Translations under genes and position numbers: made by a program
Shown here: positions 24,262-31,322 of the stretch, in pieces
How positions within the stretch are numbered: position 1 is the first letter of the stretch
Layout: each line of letters starts with the position of its first letter
The notes under the pieces: generated by a model
Told to the model about the DNA's origin: nothing
Database searches by the model: none
The model's input: only the letters and a program-made list of their open reading frames with translations
Source: a virus
Length of the DNA stretch: 64,000 bases
Strand: one strand, 5' to 3'
Virus record (IMG/VR): IMGVR_UViG_3300033148_003473
Coordinates: 1 to 64,000 of that record

Positions 24262-24432
24262 TTAGCGTTCCCGTATCTGTTGGAGGCGGTGCTGGATGCG
24301 CGCGTGGTTCTTATTCAAGCCTCGTTGTCGCTGACATCGCGGACACATGCACCGCCACTCAATCGGCTCATCCGAGGAATAATGTGTTTTGCACACTGGG
24401 CACTGCCGCCCATACACCCAATGGCCACTCAT
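24262..24432 (-). CDS. 56-residue zinc-ribbon protein
   Basis: ATG 24432 is preceded by GGTGAGAAC. The frame has CPVCKTHYSSDEPIEWRCMC then CPRC-like spacing (MCPRCQRQRGLNKN), two CxxC knuckles. The stop lies next to the start of the 3D-domain gene. Too short for the supplied computations but coupling is tight. Probably a small nucleic-acid-binding zinc ribbon. Confidence 0.6.
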   Translation of the reverse strand: MSGHWVYGRQCPVCKTHYSSDEPIEWRCMCPRCQRQRGLNKNHARIQHRLQQIRER

Positions 24433-24436
24433 GTTC

Positions 24437-24634
24437 TCACCTCTCCCCTGCGAAATCGCTCAAGTCGGTGTCCCACACTGTAATGGTGATGGTTTTCTTG
24501 CCCGTGCAGGCCTTGCAAACATAGCCGTCCTTGGGTGGTATCTCGACAAGCTCAACCTCAACGTCGTATTCAGCGATGAGGCAGTCTGCGAGTTCGTGTT
24601 CTATGCCCTGCCTTAATTGCTCTTGCCAATCCAT
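24437..24634 (-). CDS. Small protein with CxxC motif
   Basis: A 65-residue protein from ATG 24634 behind GAGGTGAGAGC. It begins MDWQEQLRQGIEHELADCLI, and contains one CxxC (GYVCKACTGKKTITITVWDT). The upstream gap 24635-24843 has no convincing gene; it holds a 20-bp palindrome-like hairpin (ACACCCCGCTC with GAGCGGGTGT) near 24750-24770. Function unknown. Confidence 0.55.
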   Translation of the reverse strand: MDWQEQLRQGIEHELADCLIAEYDVEVELVEIPPKDGYVCKACTGKKTITITVWDTDLSDFAGER

Positions 24635-24843
24635 GCTCTCACCTCTCCCGTGATAGTATTGCAGGCCCGGCTTGCCATGGAGCCTCCTGACTCCCACCGG
24701 CTCCCTCCGGCGCACAGCCCAGACACCATTGGCTGTGCCCCTCTACACCCCGCTCCGGAGCGGGTGTCTCGCTCAGCCTGCGTGTGATAGTGTCGGGGCG
24801 CACAGCTGAGCAACGTTCTCCAGCCATGCACCCCACGGGTTAT

Positions 24844-25242
24844 CTAGTACTCGCCATTTGTCTTACTCGGGCCATCTACCTGATTCACGGTGACGGTCCA
24901 ATCAGGTGGGGTCCAATAACCATACGGCAGCTGGTTTATTTCCTCGCGGATAATGCGGCGAATATCGTCAGCGTCGAGCGGTTGCTTGCGCTCAATTATG
25001 GTGGGCTTCCCGTCGCCAGTTTCCCTGCTGTCTGGCTCATCTATCTCGGTCACTCGCAATGCACGAATCCATCCAGTGGGCACCATCAATATGCGACTCT
25101 CATCCATGATGAATAAGCTATGCTTGGTGGCGAGTTTGCCCAGTTGGTCTCTAACCTGCTTTTGTATCTCCTTGATTGGTGCGTTGAACGTCTCGCTAAT
25201 CAGCTCCATATCCGGCCCAAAGTACACAGTCACTCGTACCAC
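24844..25242 (-). CDS. Unknown protein downstream of the structured RNA
   Basis: A 132-residue protein from GTG 25242, after GGAGTGAGCC. It starts MVRVTVYFGPDMELISETFN; the middle is IIERKQPLDADDIRRIIREE and the end is aromatic (PYGYWTPPDWTVTVNQVDG). It is the first gene after the 25295-25751 RNA, which would lie in its 5' untranslated region if co-transcribed. No family recognised. Confidence 0.6.
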   Translation of the reverse strand: MVRVTVYFGPDMELISETFNAPIKEIQKQVRDQLGKLATKHSLFIMDESRILMVPTGWIRALRVTEIDEPDSRETGDGKPTIIERKQPLDADDIRRIIREEINQLPYGYWTPPDWTVTVNQVDGPSKTNGEY

Positions 25243-25294
25243 TGTTGGCTCACTCCTCAGTAAAAGGTAAAGGTAGAAGTGGGTTGGTGTTGGT

Positions 25295-25751
25295 GGACAC
25301 ACAGGGAGCTAACCCCGATTACAGGCCGCGCCTCACGGGACGGGCATAGGTCGTTCGCGGCTAGCTCCACGCCTCGCAGTATATCGGGAGCATTATCGCC
25401 GCGACTGGGGAGCGGGGCCATAATGACTGTTGAGCGCCCCTACGACTCCTAACCCCCACGGCTTTCCCGGCTCCCTGTGTGTCCAGTTGGGCTACATCCA
25501 GCCATGGATACCTCGTTGTCATAGTTGGCCCGCTCCGCCGCCCCTACGTAAGAAGCCCACATATGAACGCAGGCCTTCGAGTTGGCAGAGCGGGAATGAT
25601 TGTCTCCGAGTCCCACGGGCCCACATTCCCTCCAGCCCGTCATTCGCCCTGTCGTTGCTCCACCGCTCGGAGAATGAGTGTGGCCCCACCCGACTGCCGC
25701 AGCTGGTTGGCCAATTGCCTGAGGGTTTTCTGCCGTCATGATAGTGGGGCC
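25295..25751 (-). ncRNA. Large structured non-coding RNA candidate
   Basis: No convincing gene fits the 510 nt between the methyltransferase stop and GTG 25242. It holds many long perfect helices: 25295-25309 with 25470-25484 (15 bp); 25314-25319 with 25383-25388; 25325-25330 with 25356-25361; 25391-25396 with 25420-25425; 25530-25539 with 25584-25593 (10 bp); 25682-25689 with 25744-25751 (8 bp); 25603-25610 with 25666-25673 (8 bp); 25615-25620 with 25635-25640. 25592-25598 with 25624-25630 crosses one of these as a pseudoknot. One helix has U:G on the minus strand but C:A on the plus strand, favouring minus. Class unknown. Confidence 0.7.
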
Positions 25752-25755
25752 GAGT

Positions 25756-26547
25756 CTAAATTGGTAACGCTATTTGCACAGCAGCAAGCCGTCGCCGGAT
25801 AATATCACAATATTCTGCGCTTATCTCGAACCCAACTGCGTTACGTCCGTGCTGAAGTGCCACTTTCAGTGTTGTCCCACTTCCCGCAAAAGGGTCGAGC
25901 ACAGTGTCGCCCTCATTGCTCCATGAAAGAATATGGTCGCGAGCTAGGGCTTCGGGGAATATGGCGGGGTGCTCAAATGCAAATCGGTCTTTAGTGGAGT
26001 GCATGTAGCCAACGTTATACGTCCATACATTTGCTCGATTTCGGTCCTCTTTGCCCGTATCGTACTGCATGGGTACCGTCGTTCCATCAGATTGCCTGTT
26101 CCGGCTATTCTTGTTAGGGTTACGGTTTGCAATTTTTGTGGGAACCCTAGTGATATGCGCCGCCTTGGGTTTACCCCTAGACAATACAAACATATACTCG
26201 AACACCTGGTTGTAGCGATTCACCTCGGAAAACGGGAAGGCGTTCTTCCGGTATATCATTGTGTCGTGTAGCAAGAAGCCTGCCTCCATGAAGCCTAATG
26301 CTTGCCGAAAACTGGAGCCTGTTTCGCTCCCGTTTATCACTGCATCTCCCACTATCCACACCACGACCCCGCCGTCCTTCGTCACTCGGTACAGCTCACT
26401 GCTCACCCCGTCGAAGTCGAACGAGAAGCCATGATAGTCTCTCAGATTGTCATATGGTGGGCTGGTCACGGTCAGGTCTATCGACTCTGTGGGTACTTTT
26501 GCCATGCCCTCCACGCAGTCTTGATTGTAAAGCTGAACGTAAGGCAT
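25756..26547 (-). CDS. DNA amino-methyltransferase (beta-class, N4/N6)
   Basis: A 263-residue enzyme from ATG 26547 behind AGGAGGTACCC. Catalytic motif IV TSPPYDNLRDYHGFSF is near residue 33 and the AdoMet site DPFAGSGTTLKVALQHGRNA is near the end, the IV-before-I order of beta-class enzymes. It would methylate A or C at a short DNA site, perhaps protecting phage DNA. It has no partner nuclease beside it. It lies just upstream of the structured RNA. Confidence 0.88.
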   Translation of the reverse strand: MPYVQLYNQDCVEGMAKVPTESIDLTVTSPPYDNLRDYHGFSFDFDGVSSELYRVTKDGGVVVWIVGDAVINGSETGSSFRQALGFMEAGFLLHDTMIYRKNAFPFSEVNRYNQVFEYMFVLSRGKPKAAHITRVPTKIANRNPNKNSRNRQSDGTTVPMQYDTGKEDRNRANVWTYNVGYMHSTKDRFAFEHPAIFPEALARDHILSWSNEGDTVLDPFAGSGTTLKVALQHGRNAVGFEISAEYCDIIRRRLAAVQIALPI

Positions 26548-26746
26548 GGGTACCTCCTGCTGGGTGCTCGCCCTCCCCTTCCGATTCATTGAGCTAAGGT
26601 GGCAAACGTTAATCGCCCTCCCCCGCCCCACGCTACACCGCCGAGGCGGAGTAGAGGGTATGCTCTATGCGGGGCAGACGGTTCATCGGGCGGGGTTGCT
26701 CTAGTCTTTTTGCTACCCTGTCGTAGCGAACGGGGCATCACCCCCC

Positions 26747-27760
26747 TTAACGCCGCTCGCTCTCCAGCCACTTCGCCGCGTCCTCGATTTCCATGAAGGG
26801 AACCATCTTCTTTTGGTCAGGGTAGAGAATCACGGTCGGTACTGCGGGTATGGCCGAGTAGCCGCCCAGTCGCTGGCCGTAGTCCTCTCTCACCTTGTAG
26901 GCGCCGCAGCGAATGAAGATGGGTTGCTTGTTGGCCTTGGTGGTATGGTGTACGTCGGGGTAGTGTTTATGGCCGACGGCTACGATGTCGGGGTTGCCCA
27001 AATCGCGGAAAAGGTTGCGCTGAGTGTTGGTCGAGTTGAGCTTGGATTCGCCCCAGTACTTATGCCTCGTGGCGATGGTATAGGTGATATTACCGACGCG
27101 GAGCCTCACCAGTCCACCGTGCCAGAGGTTTACCGCGTCAACCTCCTTGGCGATGGTCGCCACGAACGATTCGTGGCCCTGCTGTACATCCCAGTGGTCG
27201 TGGCAGCCCTCTAGTATCCAGAGCGTGTTGTGGCCAATCTTTCGGGCATAGCGCATGGCTACCAGGTCCTGCGTGCCAGGCTTGAACTGTGCCTCGTGCT
27301 GGCCACCCCTTGGGCCGGAGCTTATGTAGTTGTCCTTCATGTCGCCCAGTACCGCGTTCTTGAACCCGTCAACGGTGGCCATTAGCCCGGTGTGGTAGTC
27401 AAGAGCCCCGTAATCTGTCCCAATGTGGCCCGTGTGCCAGTCGCCGGTCAGGTTCAGCCCGATGGGTAGGTCGGTGTCTATTATGATGGTGGCTGTCGTT
27501 TGCCGGGTGTCGAGCCGGTCGTATTCTGACTGTGCCTCCCGCATGACGGCCAGGAAGCGGTCAACGTCCTCGTCGGTAGGTGGCTCACGCTTGTCTTCGA
27601 AGGTCACGTCACCCTTCTTGCGGGCGCGGAAAACCCGTTTCCGTAATGCCTCGCCGGTCGGACAGTTTGCGTCGGGGTACTCCTCGTTTATCTGCTGGTT
27701 AACCTCGTCCCACTGTAAGCCACTGTCGAACAACTCGCGGGCACGGTCGAGGTAGTTCAC
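26747..27760 (-). CDS. Calcineurin-like metallophosphoesterase with N-terminal helical domain
   Basis: A 337-residue protein from GTG 27760 behind GAAGGGGGCG. Metal motifs: GDWHTGHIGTDYGALDYHTG, then ILEGCHDHWD and VAVGHKHYPDVHHT (D-x-H, N/D, H, GHxH order with a GCHDH variant). Residues 1-75 are a helix-turn-helix-like domain (FDSGLQWDEVNQQINEEYPD). It cleaves phosphate esters in nucleotides or nucleic acids. It is the first gene after the late promoter. The gap to 26547 (200 nt) holds only short hairpins. Confidence 0.8.
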   Translation of the reverse strand: MNYLDRARELFDSGLQWDEVNQQINEEYPDANCPTGEALRKRVFRARKKGDVTFEDKREPPTDEDVDRFLAVMREAQSEYDRLDTRQTTATIIIDTDLPIGLNLTGDWHTGHIGTDYGALDYHTGLMATVDGFKNAVLGDMKDNYISSGPRGGQHEAQFKPGTQDLVAMRYARKIGHNTLWILEGCHDHWDVQQGHESFVATIAKEVDAVNLWHGGLVRLRVGNITYTIATRHKYWGESKLNSTNTQRNLFRDLGNPDIVAVGHKHYPDVHHTTKANKQPIFIRCGAYKVREDYGQRLGGYSAIPAVPTVILYPDQKKMVPFMEIEDAAKWLESERR

Positions 27761-27852
27761 GATTCGCCCCCTTCGGTGAAGATAGTTGGGCCGGGTCCGG
27801 GGAGGTGGCAGACCCGACCCCTGCATGGGAGAGCTGCGAGAGGCAGCTGGGT

Positions 27853-27883
27853 GCAAAAGAAAAACGCCCCCGAAGTGGAGGCG
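27853..27883 (-). terminator. Intrinsic terminator in the leader of the late operon
   Basis: CGCCCCC (27865-27871) pairs with GGAGGCG (27877-27883) in a tight hairpin, and the minus strand continues GTTTTTCTTTT. It lies only about 20 nt after the predicted transcription start from 27915-27943, so it would stop most transcripts unless antitermination occurs. Confidence 0.75.
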
Positions 27884-27914
27884 GTTGGTTTTGGGTACAA
27901 GTATCAACAACTAC

Positions 27915-27943
27915 ACTATACTAATCCGCCCGGTCAATGTCAA
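27915..27943 (-). promoter_or_regulatory. Strong vegetative promoter (late operon)
   Basis: The minus strand has TTGACA (27938-27943), a 17-nt spacer and TATAGT (27915-27920), near-consensus. It drives leftward transcription of the phosphoesterase, methyltransferase, structured RNA, terminase and structural genes. The -35 overlaps the stop of the DUF559-like gene. Confidence 0.85.
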
Positions 27944-28326
27944 GCATACGGCTGGGGGCTGTATACCTGTGAGCTCAGCTCGTCCCTGATTATCTCCCAA
28001 CAGCTCTCTAAATTGTTGATTACCTCCCTCTTTCGCAACCGCAACACCCTCCAGCCAATCCTCCACAGCAGCTTGTCCCTATAGTTGTCGCGTTGGCGAC
28101 CATTCTTGGTTCGGTGCTCCTTACCGTCAACCTCAATGTTGAGCTTAACGGGCAGGACAGCAATGTCCATGTAGAATGTTTTGCGACGTGGTTTTATCGG
28201 GTGCTCAAGCCTGACGGCTTCCGTATCAAATGCACCGTGTTCAAGTATTCTGTCATAAACCAGTCGGTTTACCTTGGGGATTACTCTTCGCTTGTGTATG
28301 GGGAGACCCGTACCCTCTAGTGTCAC
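27940..28326 (-). CDS. DUF559 / Vsr-like endonuclease, SOS-controlled
   Basis: About 128 residues. The core LNIEVDGKEHRTKNGRQRDN followed by YRDKLLWRIGWRVLRLRKRE is the DUF559 PD-(D/E)xK-like nuclease signature (E-x-D-G-x-x-H). SD AAGGAGG is at 28351-28357; no ATG, GTG or TTG lies at ideal distance, GTG 28326 being 24 nt away and an ATA at 28341 closer. It has its own promoter with a LexA box. It may cut or mend DNA during damage or target competing DNA. Confidence 0.7.
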   Translation of the reverse strand: MTLEGTGLPIHKRRVIPKVNRLVYDRILEHGAFDTEAVRLEHPIKPRRKTFYMDIAVLPVKLNIEVDGKEHRTKNGRQRDNYRDKLLWRIGWRVLRLRKREVINNLESCWEIIRDELSSQVYSPQPYA

Positions 28327-28363
28327 TCTGGCTAGCCCTATGCCACAGCACCTCCTTAATTTC

Positions 28364-28384
28364 ATTATACCAAACATATGTTCG
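28364..28384 (-). promoter_or_regulatory. LexA box and -10 of the endonuclease promoter
   Basis: On the minus strand CGAACATATGTTTG (28371-28384, one mismatch from the perfect CGAACATATGTTCG) is followed at once by GTATAAT (-10 at 28364-28369). The repressor would cover the spacer and -10. The same layout is found at 41045-41074 on the plus strand. Confidence 0.75.
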
Positions 28385-28386
28385 TT

Positions 28387-28674
28387 TTACCACCTGACTG
28401 CCGCCTGATACCAGGGAATCCAGCTCGTTTGCTTCTTACGCTTGCGTCCTGAGTTGGAATTCCCCTTGCGTTCACCGCGTCTCGTGTCCTCGTAGAAGCA
28501 CGCTCGAATGTCACTGGTCCTGAGCTTGTCCGACTCCAGCGGTGGCCAAAACTCCGACCCGCAACGCGGGCATTTCCAGAAGCCCATATCCTCGTACACC
28601 ATTACCTCGCCGCAGTTGGGACAGTGGAGTATCTCCGTCTCCTGGTCGATCCGTTGTGCGGTCTGTGTGCTCAC
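28387..28674 (-). CDS. Zinc-ribbon protein with basic tail
   Basis: A 95-residue protein, GTG start. CPNCGEVMVYEDMGFWKCPR then C completes two CxxC pairs. The C-terminal third is basic (RRGERKGNSNSGRKRKKQTS), probably nucleic-acid binding. It is the last gene of the early operon before the LexA-controlled nuclease. Function unknown. Confidence 0.65.
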   Translation of the reverse strand: MSTQTAQRIDQETEILHCPNCGEVMVYEDMGFWKCPRCGSEFWPPLESDKLRTSDIRACFYEDTRRGERKGNSNSGRKRKKQTSWIPWYQAAVRW

Positions 28675-28704
28675 CGGCTGACCCCCTCCTAGTCTAGTCG
28701 CGTG

Positions 28705-29067
28705 TCAGTCTGTTCGCGTCTGATACAAAAACCGCGGCTCGCCCAGTTCGCGGTTGCGGTGGTTCAGATACGGGAATACCATGGCAGGCTCAATCACCGT
28801 GTATTTGACCGGCCACCTGCGCTTCGCCCATTCGGGGAGGAAGCGTTCCTTCACCGCCTCCCACCATGTTGCGGGATACTGTATTGGTTTCGCCTTCTGC
28901 CCCAGCACGAACCCGCGAACATCCGCCACCATCAGCTCACCCTCGGACTCAGCATAGACCTCTATGCTGGCTTCCCTGATACAAGCCAACACGTCATTGC
29001 TAAACGCTCGGCGCAGGCCCCACTTGATACGCTCCATCGTTAGTTCCTGCACGCCGTCCACACTCAT
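28705..29067 (-). CDS. Conserved small phage protein, unknown
   Basis: A 120-residue protein from ATG 29067, overlapping the upstream stop. ADVRGFVLGQKAKPIQYPAT, WWEAVKERFLPEWAKRRWP and KYTVIEPAMVFPYLNHR resemble a protein seen in several Firmicutes phages (DUF-type). It is mixed alpha/beta and soluble. No catalytic motif is recognised. Confidence 0.6.
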   Translation of the reverse strand: MSVDGVQELTMERIKWGLRRAFSNDVLACIREASIEVYAESEGELMVADVRGFVLGQKAKPIQYPATWWEAVKERFLPEWAKRRWPVKYTVIEPAMVFPYLNHRNRELGEPRFLYQTRTD

Positions 29068-29321
29068 CCCTCCTCCCGTGTCAGTCTGTCGAGGAGTTCC
29101 AACTGCTTCTCCACGGCATACGCCTCTTTGGCCACTGAGCTGCTAGCCACTGTGCCATAGCGTGCGAGCGTGTCAATGCAGGCCGTGCGTTGTTGGTTGA
29201 GGCGTTGGCGTTCGGCATTGATGCGGCCACGCAGTATCGCTAGCAAATGTGGCGCAGCAAATCTCGGTTGGCCTTCATTGCGCCAGATATCTGCGCGTAA
29301 GCGGTGCTCAGCCTCATTCAT
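29064..29321 (-). CDS. Small helical protein
   Basis: An 85-residue protein coupled at both ends. It is helical and charged: ILRGRINAERQRLNQQRTAC and EAYAVEKQLELLDRLTREEG. A coiled-coil protein-binding role is possible. No family recognised. Confidence 0.55.
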   Translation of the reverse strand: MNEAEHRLRADIWRNEGQPRFAAPHLLAILRGRINAERQRLNQQRTACIDTLARYGTVASSSVAKEAYAVEKQLELLDRLTREEG

Positions 29322-29401
29322 CGCCTCTCATCTCCCATACTCAACACGACTTGGGGACACTGCCTTGCGCTGGAATCGCAGTTGCCCGTATTGGTAGTCA
29401 C
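29318..29401 (-). CDS. 27-residue peptide ORF
   Basis: GTG 29401 overlaps the upstream TGA (GTGA) and its own TGA overlaps the next ATG (ATGA), so it bridges two genes exactly. It reads MTTNTGNCDSSARQCPQVVL and then SMGDERR. An alternative frame from GTG 29405 ends at 29328. Coding is suggested only by coupling. Confidence 0.35.
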   Translation of the reverse strand: MTTNTGNCDSSARQCPQVVLSMGDERR

Positions 29402-29595
29402 TCACTGTCGTTTGCCTCCCACTCAATTGCCAACTCGGCGGGTGCTTTGGTCAGCCAAGCACTCATCAAACACTCACGCTTCGGTGGGTTATCGACTCGG
29501 ATTGTCACGTAAGCGGTGTACTCATGTTCGGGTGCCCACGGCACCGTTTCTAGCCACTGCACGTTGGAGATTTTGCCCCGATAGGTCTCACTCAC
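29398..29595 (-). CDS. Small beta-type protein, unknown
   Basis: A 65-residue protein from GTG 29595, overlapping the upstream stop as GTGA; SD GGAGGCGAG is 9 nt away. It reads as a small beta sheet (YTAYVTIRVDNPPKRECLMS ... APAELAIEWEANDSE). No family recognised. Confidence 0.5.
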   Translation of the reverse strand: MSETYRGKISNVQWLETVPWAPEHEYTAYVTIRVDNPPKRECLMSAWLTKAPAELAIEWEANDSE

Positions 29596-29753
29596 TGTCG
29601 CTCGCCTCCTAACTGTCGCAATTGTTCCTCCAGCCAATCATACAATTCGCGCAGATACAGCTTTTCAGTGAGCAACTCCCATAGGCTTAGCCATGCTTCT
29701 CGAAACTCCCAGAGGTCGTGAAGCCAACTGCCCTCGGGATATGGATTACTCAT
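29592..29753 (-). CDS. 53-residue helical protein
   Basis: ATG 29753 lies inside the end of the upstream gene; the TGA overlaps the next GTG. The sequence is helical and rich in Trp, Glu and Leu (LWEFREAWLSLWELLTEKLY), like a small acidic adaptor. It fills a gap that would otherwise be empty in a dense operon. Confidence 0.5.
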   Translation of the reverse strand: MSNPYPEGSWLHDLWEFREAWLSLWELLTEKLYLRELYDWLEEQLRQLGGERQ

Positions 29754-29970
29754 TAGCGCTTGCCTTCCGGTAAGCTATGGTGTCAATGTGCCTCTCTATC
29801 TGCGCCATGAAGGGTAGGAAGCGCATGAGCCACTCTGCCTTGTCGGCCCTACGTCGCAGGCGGCGGAGCATGCACTCGTCATACAAATGCTTGGCGAGCT
29901 CAGGTCTTATATCCAATTGCCCGCTGAGACGCATAAACTCGGTGCGGTCATTCGTCTCACAGGTCTGCAC
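29746..29970 (-). CDS. Small basic helical protein
   Basis: A 74-residue protein, GTG start after GGAGGTGGGCTAG. The middle is strongly basic (LYDECMLRRLRRRADKAEWL), perhaps nucleic-acid binding; the end is MAQIERHIDTIAYRKASANE. No family recognised. Confidence 0.5.
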   Translation of the reverse strand: MQTCETNDRTEFMRLSGQLDIRPELAKHLYDECMLRRLRRRADKAEWLMRFLPFMAQIERHIDTIAYRKASANE

Positions 29971-30105
29971 CTAGCCCACCTCCCTGCGCCGCATTTCCCC
30001 AATAATCACTACCGTGCAGCCGAGCAAGAATAGAGATAGGTCGTCGAGAACGTACCCGATAAGGATACCTATCGTTCCTAGCAGCTGTGTCACCCATGCC
30101 TGCAC
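29971..30105 (-). CDS. 44-residue membrane protein
   Basis: GTG 30105 follows GGAGGTGGGCTAG; the frame ends MRRREVG-stop, the last codons serving as the next ribosome site. LLGTIGILIGYVLDDLSLFL and LGCTVVIIG form two hydrophobic stretches. Another reading frame spans the same place but is less protein-like. A small two-pass membrane protein is likely. Confidence 0.5.
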   Translation of the reverse strand: MQAWVTQLLGTIGILIGYVLDDLSLFLLGCTVVIIGEMRRREVG

Positions 30106-30288
30106 CTAGCCCACCTCCATGAGCTTTTCGATAAACTTCAGCAGGCACTCCAGTGAACAAAAATGCTGTTCACCCACGCAACGGCCCCATTCCGCCGCGT
30201 CAATATCCTCTAGTCGATACCAGTTCAAAACGGGAAACCGTTCTGTCTTGCCACACTGGTCACCTTCGAGCATGTCGTATTGAGCCAC
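30106..30288 (-). CDS. Small zinc-binding protein
   Basis: A 60-residue protein, GTG start. CVGEQHFCSLECLLKFIEKL carries a C...CxxxC set like that of the protein at 18156-18341. It ends LMEVG-stop, where the stop region forms the ribosome site of the next gene. Unknown role. Confidence 0.55.
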   Translation of the reverse strand: MAQYDMLEGDQCGKTERFPVLNWYRLEDIDAAEWGRCVGEQHFCSLECLLKFIEKLMEVG

Positions 30289-30501
30289 CTAGCCCACCTC
30301 CTCAATAAATCGCCGTATGTTCTCCAACCCCACATACCACCGCCCGTCAGCCACGTACAGAGCTGGCAGTTGGCGAATCCCATAGTCGCGATAGATGCCT
30401 TCCAGTGTATGCGCACTCGCCACAACTACGTCAGCGAGGCGACCCACTATCTCTCGCGCCTTGCGGGAATGTTCACTGCCGTCGAGCACAAACAATACCA
30501 C
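30289..30501 (-). CDS. Thioredoxin/glutaredoxin-like fold without cysteines
   Basis: A 70-residue protein, GTG start. MVLFVLDGSEHSRKAREIVG has the beta-loop-helix entry of glutaredoxins with Ser-Glu-His-Ser where CxxC should be; IRQLPALYVADGRWYVGLEN has the cis-Pro and a family-like end (NIRRFIEEV). It cannot do disulphide chemistry at that site and may only bind a partner. Fold call is by eye. Confidence 0.6.
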   Translation of the reverse strand: MVLFVLDGSEHSRKAREIVGRLADVVVASAHTLEGIYRDYGIRQLPALYVADGRWYVGLENIRRFIEEVG

Positions 30502-30729
30502 CTAGCCCACCTCCTCAGCATGCTTTACTAGTTCCTCCATGCGCCCGGGCTCGGCATAATACCAGCCCGTCGCATGCCAGTCGTACACGAACTGAGCAAG
30601 TGTGTCTGTGTCACCCGTGTTGACCGCATTCATGGCGGCGGCGAGCAGGCCACGGGCCATGTTGCGCAGCTGGTCCTCGGGCAGTACCTCAACCAGCCGC
30701 TTGAGCTGCTCCGTATCCAGTAAGTCCAT
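30502..30729 (-). CDS. Small acidic protein, unknown
   Basis: A 75-residue protein. It is helical (LDTEQLKRLVEVLPEDQLRN and MARGLLAAAMNAVNTGDTDT) and ends HAEEVG-stop. Likely a small protein-protein adaptor. No family recognised. Confidence 0.5.
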   Translation of the reverse strand: MDLLDTEQLKRLVEVLPEDQLRNMARGLLAAAMNAVNTGDTDTLAQFVYDWHATGWYYAEPGRMEELVKHAEEVG

Positions 30730-31125
30730 TTACTCCACCTCCTCTACAGCCAGTAGGGAAGCGATAGCCACAGCACGGGGTGCCCGTTCGTGTATCACGC
30801 CGTCGATGAGTTCCGCCACCGGCTCCCAGTACCCGTCATGTGGGTCGAGTGCGATTGCTGTCACTTCAGCTTCCCCGCTGGGTAGCCACTCGACGTTGAG
30901 CCTAATGTCGCGATTGTGAACGCGCTCTATCACGTCCAGCATGGCGTTGCCGTCGGTGAGCGGGTTCCAGCCATGAATAACGCTCCGAGGGTTCGCAGGG
31001 TCGTGCCAGCCCTCCTCGCCTTGCGCGTTTTGCCAGTTCTTGGTTTGTATCCAGCCCATAACCTTCGTTGCCACGAGTTCAATCAGCTGTTCATCTGTCA
31101 GTTGCTCCAGCTCAGCGTTGGTCAT
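30730..31125 (-). CDS. Phage ABA-sandwich domain protein
   Basis: A 131-residue protein from ATG 31125. LIELVATKVMGWIQTKNWQN and IHGWNPLTDGNAMLDVIERV are typical of the phage ABA-sandwich family (VMGW at the start, then a D-A-x-x-V helix). It ends with an acidic stretch (LLAVEEVE). The family is common in phages with unknown function. A second member lies at 32268-32696. Confidence 0.75.
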   Translation of the reverse strand: MTNAELEQLTDEQLIELVATKVMGWIQTKNWQNAQGEEGWHDPANPRSVIHGWNPLTDGNAMLDVIERVHNRDIRLNVEWLPSGEAEVTAIALDPHDGYWEPVAELIDGVIHERAPRAVAIASLLAVEEVE

Positions 31126-31322
31126 GGTTGCGCCTCCTCCCAGAATGGCAGCTTCCATTGGTCATCCTCGCGCTTCACGTCGTAGCTGATAATGTGCTGT
31201 ACGCCCTGCTCACCACAGCTCGGGCAGAAGTTCGGCCACTCGTTGGGATTAGCCACATTGAGCAGATAGAAAAACTCGCCACAGTCAACACACACGTATT
31301 GGTGAATGGATTGCAGCTTCAT
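31122..31322 (-). CDS. Zinc-ribbon protein
   Basis: A 66-residue protein with CVDCGEFFYLLNVANPNEWP and CPSCGEQGVQHIISYDVKRE, two CxxC knuckles. Possibly a small nucleic-acid or protein adaptor. Its start follows ACCACCTCC-complement ribosome site. Part of a run of zinc-ribbon genes here. Confidence 0.65.
   Translation of the reverse strand: MKLQSIHQYVCVDCGEFFYLLNVANPNEWPNFCPSCGEQGVQHIISYDVKREDDQWKLPFWEEAQP

Noticed and set aside
24639-24836. Minus-strand frame of 65 codons before the small CxxC gene
   Set aside because: Overlaps a palindrome; composition (Gly, Ser, Pro, Arg) is not protein-like and the ribosome site is poor.
25449-25739. A 96-codon minus-strand frame in the structured RNA gap
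   Set aside because: No ribosome site and many stable helices in the DNA; the RNA explanation is better.
25295-25751. Group I or group II intron
   Set aside because: No group II domain V pattern or clear group I core was found, and the flanks are separate genes.
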